From contig NC_049996.1 of NCBI RefSeq assembly GCF_000003815.2, forward strand, positions 18,136,018-18,200,017: a stretch of DNA of 64,000 bases, in the 5' to 3' direction. This document shows, in pieces, positions 57,801 through 64,000 of the stretch; position 1 is the stretch's first letter, and each line of letters starts with the position of its first letter. The notes below the pieces were generated by a model. It was not told the origin of the DNA. It did not search any database and saw only the letters and a program-made list of their open reading frames with translations. Origin of the DNA: Branchiostoma floridae. Taxonomy: Eukaryota; Chordata; Leptocardii; Amphioxiformes; Branchiostomatidae. The position numbers and the translations under genes are program-made.

Positions 57801-60800
57801 CGTAGGTGTCAAACTCCTCACTGCACTTCAGGCACACCTGGAACAATGTAGCATGCAGTGGTGCTGTGGTTAGCAAACTTTCATCAAGATCAGAGGGGTG
57901 ATCTCTGGCTGAGTGGGTAGAGTGTTCGCCTTGCATTAGGTAGGTCGTAAGTTCAATCTCCGGCCAAGTCATACCAAAGACTTTAAAAATGGTACATGCT
58001 GTTTTCTCTGGTTAGCAATCAGCACTAATGAGGAAGAGCATGGAAGTTAAACACACATCACTACCAGCGGACCAGCCCCCTGCTGTAGTGACTTGCACAT
58101 GTGTGGCCCAAGGGCTACAGAAATGGAGATGGGCGCCAACCCTAAGCATCTGCACAGATGTACGGGCAACTTTAACTTTTTTTCAACAGGGGTGGGAGTT
58201 CAAATTCTAGAACACACTTTGACATCACAGGTACAAGTTACCATTCATTTACTTGTATTTTCTTCTAGAATGAGGGTAGAGTGTTTGCCTTGAATTCCCA
58301 AAGACTGTAAAAATGGTACACACTACTTTTCCTGCTTAGCACCCAGCGCTTATGAGAAGGAGTGTGAGAATTAAACACACTGCATTGCAAGTGGACTAGC
58401 CCTCTGCAGTCACCAGTGTGGCCCGAGGGCTATAGAGAGGGAGATGGTACTGGCCCTTTGTAAGGGACAGTGTCCACATAGAATAGGCACTATCGTGAAA
58501 AATTATGTACCTTAGTATTGTGTTTGTGTTGTGTTCCCAGTGCCAGTGTAGCAACAGTTGTAAGAAATTATACAAACCTTTGCCTTGTGTTCATCCGTGT
58601 TGTGTTTCCAGAGTCCATAGCGACTGTTGTAAGAAACGATACATACCTTAGCCTTATGTTCATCTGTGTTGTGTTTCCAGAGTCCATAGCGACTGTTGTA
58701 AGAAACGATACATACCTTAGCCTTATGTTCATCTGTGTTGTGTTTCCAGAGTCCATAGCGACTGTTGTAAGAAACGATACATACCTTAGCCTTATGTTCA
58801 TCTGTGTTGTGTTTCCAGAGTCCATAGCGACTGTTGTAAGAAACGATACATACCTTAGCCTTATGTTCATCTGTGTTGTGTTTCCAGAGTCCATAGCGAC
58901 TGTTGTAAGAAACGATACATACCTTAGCCTTATGTTCATCTGTGTTGTGTTTCCAGAGTCCATAGCGACTGTTGTAAGAAACGATACATACCTTAGCCTT
59001 ATGTTCATCTGTGTTGTGTTTCCAGAGTCCATAGCGACTGTTGTAAGAAACGATACATACCTTAGCCTTATGTTCATCTGTGTTGTGTTTCCAGAGTCCA
59101 TAGCGACTGTTGTAAGAAACGATACATACCTTAGCCTTATGTTCATCCGTGTTGTGTTTCCAGAGCCCGTAGCGACTGTTGGCCACGAAGTTGCAGCCCT
59201 CGTTCGGACACTTGAGGTCCTCTGGATCGCGCTTGCCGCGGTGCATGGTCATGTGGCGGTTCAGGTGCGCCTGTGAGTTGAACCGCCCGTCGCACGTGGG
59301 GCAGATGAACTCAAGGTCACCCGAGTGCATGTTCTGGCAAGGCAAAAAACAGTCAGGTGTCTAGATTATTCATAACATACATGTATATTCATTTCTGCTC
59401 TCTTTTACTGGGGTACTCTTTCAGTGACTGGGCACTATGTTTTTCAGCAAGGCCCTCGGTACATGCAGACAACGTTATTATTATATACATGGCCAAATGA
59501 GATTTGTACATTAAACAATGCAATAGCTATCCACAACTGTTGTTGTTATCAAGGTGGCCAGGTAGTAATAAGGTTTAAGGTTAAGAATAAGGTTTGGAGA
59601 TCAAACCACTCTACTGCACAGTGTGTTGAAACACAGAAAAGTAGTATAATGTACATTTGTATATGTTGGCTGCATGGTTTAAAAATTGTAAAAATGTACT
59701 GATCTTTCCCTACTTTTTCCTTTATTCGATCATATCAAAAATCATAAAAACCAAAGCTGAACTGGAAGAGCAACATGAAAACACAATCTAAAGGGGGACG
59801 TCTGTACCTTGGACACACAGTTCACCATCGGATCCAGAAATTTGTAACAGGGGGCATCTTCACTCCTAGGGCTTCTGCACACATTACTAATTCTGAACAG
59901 GGAGGGCATATCCGGTTCGTCTCCCCCTAAATCCGCGCATGCAGTTTACGGGATTGAATGTCAGGCTCAAATTGTCCTTCCAGCCCTTTGGGTTCATCTT
60001 CACTGCTTCCTCAATTCTTAGTTCTAAGTGAGTATGAACTAAGATATAAATTAGTGTAGCCTCATGGGGTTGTGTGGCATAACTGTAGAGTGGTTGACCC
60101 AGAACCCAGAACCCAGAGTCATTGAGTTTGAATCTTGTCATACTATCAATTGCATGCCCTGACTGAAGAAATTCCCTCAACACGACTTTCCTCACTCCAC
60201 CCAGGTGTAAAGACGGGTACCTGAGTTTAGTTGGGGAGGTAAAAGGCAATGTGCTCCACCTTCCAATACCATGCATTAGACACAATAGATAACAACCCAC
60301 TGCCTGTATGGCCTTTAAAAAATGCCATGAGACTACCTTTACCTTGTACTAGACCTTACCTTGATATGCCTGTTGAGCGAGGCCTGGTCGTAGCAGCCGT
60401 ACTCACACAGGTCACAGGTGTGTGTGGGCTGGCCGGAGTGGCGCAGCTCATGCTGCTGAAGATGGTGCTGTGTGGTGAAGGCCTGGCTGCACTCTCCACA
60501 TTTGAACTGGCGAGACTCGTCGTGGACGGCCATGTGTTCTGTCAGACGATACTTCTGGGCTGTAACAGGAGGGAAAAAGTTATATATGTGCATTGTAACA
60601 AAGGAGCTACGGCCGTGGCACGTTGGTACACCCGATCCCTCGATCTCGGAAGTTAAGCAACGTGCGGTCCAGACAGTACTTGGAGGGGAGACCACCAAGG
60701 AAGACTGGATGCTGTAGCAGGGTCATACCAAAGACTCTTAAAAATGGTACATACTCCTTTCTCTGCAAAGAGGAAGAGTATGGAAGCTAAACACACTTCA

Positions 60801-63050
60801 CTACCGGTGGACAAGCCCCCTGCTGTAGTGACTCATGTATGTGTGACCCCAGGGCTTAAAAACGGAGATGGGTGCCGGGCCTACGCATCACAATGTGATG
60901 CATGGCAACTTTAGCTTTCGCTGTAACAATACTTTGTAGATACAATTGGCATCATGATAAATAATAGTACTTTCTTTGACTTGAAGGGAGTTAGAATCCT
61001 GTGTTACCGAGTGACATAGGCTTGCATGTTTCAGCAATGCTACATGATCGGAAAAACAAAGAGTGATTGTCACTAAGTCTAGCACTGTCAAGTGCCCAAG
61101 AGGACACCGCAGAAGAACTTGGGAGGCTACTAAGGGTTTACAGAAGCCAACTGGGGGCCCTGGGATGAAAATAGAACATCCAAGAGAAAGGAATGTCTAC
61201 AGCCACCATATATCAACAATTCCAGAAATAAAAATAAATACTGAAATGGAAATTCTTGCCCTTGAATGATTAATTGATTGATTGTTATTCTCAATTCATG
61301 AAAAGACAGTGCTCCAGCTTGAATATTACCATTTTATGCTAATTTTTCAAACTTCTCAAAGGGAAGCTGTGATTGGCTCCCTAGATAATTTATGCAGCAA
61401 CGAAAGACATATGGAACACATTTGGCAATTAATTACCAATCAAGTGACCAATCAACTTAAATATTTCGCCAATTGCATCTTGAAAATGATACACATTTTT
61501 CCACTTACTCACTTGTCCAGATCATCTTCCTTTTGTACACAACAACTTAATATTATATACTAAGTACATGTTTTGACCCACAAACAAAATGTGCAACTTG
61601 CAAACCCACTACCCGTGTGGTGCAATGTATCCTGTGTACTGTTAACATTCATCATACCCAGTAGGGTTTCTCACCAGAGTGTAATTCACTCATTTCTGCA
61701 CAGCCATGTCTTAAGTGACAAAAGGGTGCACTCTCTACAGTTGTGTGGTTTCTCATGACTTGGATTCCACAATGCTGCGATTCACAATTTAAAGCAAATA
61801 GTAACCTAAGACTAAGTAACCTCTATGTGTGAAGGAACATCATGTCACAACTTCTGCTTTTCTTTGACGAATATGAATTAATTGTAGGCTAATCTTGTTT
61901 GATTCATAGCTATTTTTGCCTTCCATTGCCAGAGTAATAGTGGGATCTCTAAATACAATGGATTTCTTGAATACTTTTAGACTTCCAGTCCAAAAAAACG
62001 GTCAGGACATTCGTTTTTTTGGACTCAGTTCTTGGATGTTGTACCGGTAAAAACTGGTCCAGCCGAACCGGTATCCAGCCCTACTATCATCATCATCATT
62101 GTTCGGCTTCAATGCAGGTGACTGTTAACCCTTGTCCTGCTGAGCCAGTTTACATATGGGATGGACATATTCAACCCTTGTCATGCTGTGCTGTATTCTT
62201 ATGGGTTTGGGGTATTTCTCATGTAAAACTTGCATGCCACTGCAAAGCCCATCGATTGGGGAGCAAATCTGCAGCAGCAGCACAGAACAGGTCACGTTTT
62301 ACTGATCTGGTGAAGAAATCAGCTCTGGGAGGTTGAATAGGGCAAAAAATCACCAGCAGGACAAGGGTTTCCTGTAATTCCTTTTGCTACTGGCAAAGTG
62401 AGCAATTTGTGAGTTGGCTATATATGTACCAGAGGTTTTGTCCATTCTGTCCAAATGAGATTGAAGATGAACGTCACTTTGTAATGGATTGTTCTCTATA
62501 TAATGACAAACGCACAGAGCTGTTCACATTACTTTCCGCTTGCTCTAAAGAATTTGCTACTCTTTGTACGATAGATAAACTGAACTACATTCTTGGAGGC
62601 GATAATCCTCACTGTGTACAAGTAGGCAAATATATCCAAGAATGTCTATACCGTAGAAGCAATAGTGTAAATGACATGCTAGTCCCTATGTGCTGATTTA
62701 TTCATACCTATAGATATTCATATATGCGTGTTTAGTTGTACTGTAAGTAGTTGTTATACATGTAGATCTTACGAAAGTCGCTGTGCTTTTGTCGTGTCAA
62801 TAAAGATTTGTATCATTGTAACTATACATACATGTATAGCAGATGTAAAAGGAAAGAGAGTGTGGAATAAAATTGAGTAATGAGCTGGTCCCTCCCCACT
62901 GTGAGTCTGAAGCACCCCTGTAACCCACCTGCCTGGAAGTCGCACTGCTCACATTTGTAGGGTTTCTCCCCAGTGTGGGTCCTGAGATGGGTCTGCAGGG
63001 CCCTGTCCTGGTAACACGTGAAGTCACACTGGCTGCAGTTCAGGATCTTC
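45890..63050 (-). CDS. C2H2 zinc-finger protein with 18 fingers (12 exons, 5' end outside)
   Basis: Minus-strand exons 63050-62929, 60559-60360, 59333-59130, 57837-57674, 57184-57002, 55926-55775, 52888-52638, 51951-51724, 49096-48764, 47955-47761, 47153-46992 and 46099-45890 join in frame to about 800 residues ending NRQQY and TAG. They carry 18 C2H2 fingers, from [21 protein letters not shown] to [21 protein letters not shown]. One finger has a wider Cys spacing (CPNEGCNF). Several fingers are split by introns, and the joints restore C-x2-C-x12-H spacing ([25 protein letters not shown]), which supports the model. After the fingers come about 280 residues without domains, with an Arg/Lys-rich patch ([19 protein letters not shown]), then a Met/Gln/Pro-rich tail. 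It is probably a nuclear DNA-binding factor. Finger number and tandem style recall ZFAT-like proteins, but the tail does not match, so no symbol is given. Confidence 0.9.
46495..46900. repeat. Partial copies of exon 47153-46992 with its donor
   Basis: Three copies (ends near 46495, 46635 and 46807) of the exon's 3' part ([10 protein letters not shown]) plus donor, as cacctgtaatgctggctggt followed by ccatctcctgccccctgtcc. Period about 175 bp for the two full ones. Short gtagggaggagggg runs lie between. Confidence 0.85.
48090..48180. mobile_element. Fragment of an element with ggtccaggtcc repeats, copy 1
   Basis: Begins gcggtgggtaccggtac and holds ccaggtccagaggatcaggt. The same text is found inverted at 54718-54800. 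Two dispersed copies of a small family, boundaries unclear. Confidence 0.5.
48329..48577. mobile_element. MITE, cccttgtcctgctg family, copy 1
   Basis: acccttgtcctgctgatccc at the left and gccagcaggacaaaaatg at the right. The body tctgcagcagcagcacagaa and atctgatgaagaaatcagct are shared with 62126-62370. Confidence 0.75.
48583..48763. repeat. ~67-bp tandem repeat next to a donor
   Basis: Three units of tttctgtgaacaacttcaca then gatgtagtagtatgtaggag, directly after the donor of exon 49096-48764. The unit does not include coding sequence, unlike the other arrays. Confidence 0.75.
49097..51075. repeat. 17-copy array of acceptor plus exon start (~95-bp unit)
   Basis: On the minus strand each unit reads acaccgttataaacccttacag-type intron end, then the exon start of 49096-48764 (CAGCCAGACACGGGTGAGGG to TGCCACCTCTGCTCCTAC), then drops into intron again. 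I count 17 copies of the finger start, at about 49140, 49230, 49326, 49424, 49520, 49722, 49851, 49944, 50082, 50236, 50362, 50455, 50550, 50645, 50782, 50930 and 51020. Some are spaced wider by an extra copy of the intron part alone. Each holds a 3' splice site and half a finger ([12 protein letters not shown]). Confidence 0.92.
51380..51723. repeat. Partial copies of exon 51951-51724 with its donor
   Basis: Two diverged copies (about 51385-51490 and 51560-51660) of the exon's end (HPWVTN...DPVQ) plus donor, seen as cactgttggtgacccaggga and ttttttctgcatttgtgcct, separated by (tctc)n runs. Confidence 0.85.
52304..52515. mobile_element. MITE, tactgtaaatgca family
   Basis: 212 bp from tactgtaaatgcagaaactt to aattcatttacagta, with inner repeats gcggtggtttaa / cttaaaaccaccgc. 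No coding frame. Confidence 0.75.
52889..54250. repeat. Eight partial copies of exon 52888-52638 with its acceptor
   Basis: Each unit (about 140-185 bp) holds, on the minus strand, an acceptor then [20 protein letters not shown] and [15 protein letters not shown], that is one whole finger and linker, before returning to intron sequence (cagaacaaaaggttac on plus). Copies vary at the codon level ([19 protein letters not shown] in some), and most keep the frame open. Confidence 0.9.
54700..54800. mobile_element. Fragment of an element with ggtccaggtcc repeats, copy 2
   Basis: gacctgatcctctggacctg and cctaggtttcccacctctag form the inverted counterpart of 48090-48180. It lies inside or beside the first 55-kb array unit. 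Confidence 0.5.
54805..55774. repeat. Five partial copies of exon 55926-55775 with its donor
   Basis: Units of about 190 bp, starting near 54810, 55000, 55190, 55380 and 55575. Each carries, on the minus strand, [16 protein letters not shown] and the donor GTGAGG, followed by intron text (tagctgtcatacactgcc). The copy nearest the exon also keeps a worn CSECGYTCK start. Confidence 0.9.
56400..57001. repeat. Partial copies of exon 57184-57002 with its donor
   Basis: Four copies (near 56425, 56600, 56770 and 56885) of [20 protein letters not shown] plus the donor GTACGT, as aaggagttgcagtggagtgc and accctgcgcatgtgcctggc, spaced 110-180 bp, plus two short scraps (cttgtaaagagttttgtcta). Confidence 0.9.
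57380..57673. repeat. Partial copies of exon 57837-57674 with its donor
   Basis: Two copies (57387-57445, 57541-57600) of [18 protein letters not shown] plus donor, separated by (cctaacccctgacct)n runs. Confidence 0.85.
57890..58185 (+). mobile_element. tRNA-headed SINE (shared-body family)
   Basis: Head with an A-box-like tggctgagtgggtagagtgt and a B-box-like ggtcgtaagttcaatctccg, then the body gtcataccaaagac, ggaagttaaacacacatcac, agccccctgctgtagtgact and atgggcgccaaccctaagca. Sits in a zinc-finger gene intron, just upstream of exon 57837-57674 on its strand. Confidence 0.8.
58265..58490 (+). mobile_element. SINE of the shared-body family, worn head
   Basis: gggtagagtgtttgccttga is the remnant of the tRNA-like head, joined early to the body (ttcccaaagactgtaaaaat, agtggactagccctctgcag, cagtgtggcccgagggctat). 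The B box is lost. Confidence 0.7.
58505..59129. repeat. 69-bp array of exon end plus donor, open in frame
   Basis: Eight nearly identical 69-bp units and one or two diverged ones copy the 3' end of exon 59333-59130 ([17 protein letters not shown]) and its donor (AAG/GTATGTATCG), each followed by 18 intron bases read as VCIVSY. Donors recur every 69 bp from 59130 down to about 58647. Because 69 is divisible by three and no stop occurs, the frame stays open through all units. Other frames (192 and 252 codons) over the same bases are by-products. Confidence 0.93.
60060..60275 (+). mobile_element. tRNA-type SINE remnant
   Basis: gtagagtggttgaccc and gagtttgaatcttgtcatac resemble worn A and B boxes. 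The tail cctgagtttagttggggagg and ccaccttccaataccatg is shared with 22560-22690 and 26180-26340. Confidence 0.5.
60606..60925 (+). mobile_element. 5S-rRNA-headed SINE (shared-body family)
   Basis: Bases 60606-60719 match 5S rRNA nearly end to end: gctacggccgtggcacgttg, cccgatccctcgatctcgga, agttaagcaacgtgcggtcc, gacagtacttggaggggaga and actggatgctgtagc. The internal promoter boxes (agttaagcaacg and ggaggggagaccaccaagg) are kept. At 60720 it joins the body ggtcataccaaagactctta, ccggtggacaagccccctgc and cagggcttaaaaacggagat that follows a tRNA-like head in other copies. It is a retroposon, not a working 5S gene. Confidence 0.85.
61000..62100. other. Zinc-finger gene intron, nothing else recognised
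   Basis: Several short frames without motifs. tgattaattgattgattg at about 61267 is a short tandem. ggtaaaaactggtccagccg near 62045 looks like a scrap of the element at 48090. Confidence 0.35.
62126..62370. mobile_element. MITE, cccttgtcctgctg family, copy 2
   Basis: 245 bp with clean terminal inverted repeats aacccttgtcctgctg and cagcaggacaagggttt. The inside repeats acccttgtcatgctgtgctg near the left end. Homologous to 48329-48577. Confidence 0.85.
62400..62815 (+). mobile_element. LINE 3' end (C-terminal Cys/His region)
   Basis: A 95-codon frame ending at 62696 reads [20 protein letters not shown] then [20 protein letters not shown]. The C-P-F-C ... E-x-E-x-H-F ... C pattern is the C-terminal zinc-like region of non-LTR reverse-transcriptase proteins. 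A 3' UTR follows to about 62815 (caataaagatttgtatcatt). 5'-truncated, hence inactive. It lies in a zinc-finger gene intron. Confidence 0.7.
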
Positions 63051-63544
63051 CTGCAAGGGGGCAGTGCAAATCATCAGTGCTGTTTCTTATTGAAAAATAA
63101 GTTTCTTTGCTGTACTGTTAATAGTGTTATCAGTAACATTTTGATGTTTTGTATGTAGCCTCGTAGTACTGTTGTTTATTAGTTATTGCCCTACATTGTA
63201 TAAGGTCCGATTGTTGAGTAATAAAGTTCATTCATTTTGTGTGGTTGCAACTTCAAACACCAGCACTTTACAAGCATCTTTTAACAGAGATGCTTGGTCT
63301 CTGTCACCTTCCTGCAACTTATGTTATCAACTTATGTCGTGTATTCTATTCTCATAACGTGACATCACAGAAACAACTTGGATTGCTCATTCTTTGACAA
63401 AGACTGGAGCTGGACTGTTTGGGTAAGTACAGTTTAACTCTGCATAAGATTAAGAATGATTTCTACCAACAGTGTCTAACTCTAACACAAACGAACTAAA
63501 AACCTAACAAGCACAAGGTACGTAGCATGTCAGAGGCTGTAAAA
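63051..63544. other. Zinc-finger gene intron, nothing recognised
   Basis: aataaagttcattcattttg near 63219 looks like a retroposon 3' end. No upstream zinc-finger exon is visible before the window end. Confidence 0.35.
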
Positions 63545-63890
63545 CAGGGCTCGAAATACCCACTTGCCCACTTGAAAATGCAACCACATTTTGCTGTGCG
63601 CAACTTAATTTTAAACCCAGGTTGCACACTGCGCAACCTGAAATTTTGCAGTTGGAACACTGCTTTTTCCCTACCTACATGCATAAGCTTTTGTATTTAT
63701 TTTTTGATAACAATATTTAAAACATATTTCATAGTTACATATTTAACTGGAAGAAAAGATGGATATGTAGCTGATTTGAAGAAAGTAACAAGTTGAAAGT
63801 GGGCCAACCTGAAATATTGATGGCGCAACCTGGCTTTTGACTCAGGTTGCCAGTTGGACAACCTGGCTGAAAAAAGTATTTCAGGCCCTG
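63545..63890. mobile_element. Terminal-inverted-repeat element, cagggctcgaaatac type, copy 2
   Basis: 346 bp from cagggctcgaaatac to gtatttcaggccctg, flanked by gtaaaa on both sides. Internal repeats are aacctg/caggtt based (gcacactgcgcaacctga), different in sequence from copy 1 but of the same design. Confidence 0.65.
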
Positions 63891-64000
63891 TAAAATCAAA
63901 TTCTTTACCCTTTTTACCCTTTTTTCAGATAAACAGAGCAAATTCCTTCGTAAATTCTAACACTAGATTTAGATAACAAATGATTTGAAAACAAATCCAG

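Noticed and set aside
58518-59276. Long plus-strand frame (252 codons) of repeated [20 protein letters not shown]
   Set aside because: It is the antisense shadow of the 69-bp array. Any open 69-bp repeat gives long frames on both strands.
60606-60719. Functional 5S rRNA gene
   Set aside because: Diverged at many positions, single, and joined directly to a SINE body without the usual 5S end and T-run terminator.

Overview
This is a stretch of animal nuclear DNA, most likely from an amphioxus (Branchiostoma). Three things point there: deuterostome-type genes with many short phase-conserved exons; dense small inverted-repeat DNA elements and SINEs with tRNA-type or 5S-type heads; and minisatellites that copy exon-intron boundaries, a feature I recall being reported for amphioxus (not verified here). 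There is no bacterial or organellar signature. Nine runs of N (6010-6802, 7707-8078, 10740-10918, 13058-13157, 18990-19089, 21223-21322, 22812-23011, 27821-27955, 29951-30050) break the assembly, and several genes are incomplete near them.

Layout. 1-1.1 kb: a possible terminal exon (+) and the first exon of a GPR143-like receptor (-). 1.2-11.5 kb: a satellite of roughly 161-bp monomers with a 1,958-bp higher-order duplication, an inverted diverged block, a twice-repeated CCAAT-containing module, and a dispersed element that shares its terminus with the satellite. 14.3-15.1 kb: the last three exons of a secretin-family (class B) GPCR (+). 16.8-18.2 kb: the last four exons of a PAQR-family receptor (-). 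20.0-20.9 kb: the last two exons of the Golgi SNARE GOSR2/membrin (-). 21.8-26.6 kb: a clan-2 (CYP2-like) cytochrome P450 (+) with six exons and no visible haem-binding exon. 31.7-35.3 kb: a complete five-exon single-pass membrane protein with an NHL propeller (+). 37.6-42.5 kb: a complete second CYP2-like P450 (-, 508 residues), facing the first tail to tail. 45.9-63.1 kb: twelve exons of a C2H2 zinc-finger protein with 18 fingers (-); its 5' end lies beyond the window.

The most unusual theme is that many exon edges carry tandem arrays of partial exon copies that include the splice site. In the zinc-finger gene this holds for at least nine exon edges, and in GOSR2 for both visible acceptors plus the stop-codon region. 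One array (8 near-identical 69-bp units plus a diverged one) keeps an open reading frame with a splice donor in every unit. Another holds 17 copies of an acceptor plus half a zinc finger. Separately, one intron of the NHL gene has the same short sequence at both ends, as expected for an intron made by duplication or insertion. SINEs with one shared body carry either a tRNA-like or a 5S-rRNA-like head.

The genes are unrelated in function (membrane receptors, a SNARE, P450 monooxygenases, an NHL membrane protein, a zinc-finger protein). I see no operon-like logic, only ordinary eukaryotic neighbours with one duplicated P450 pair.
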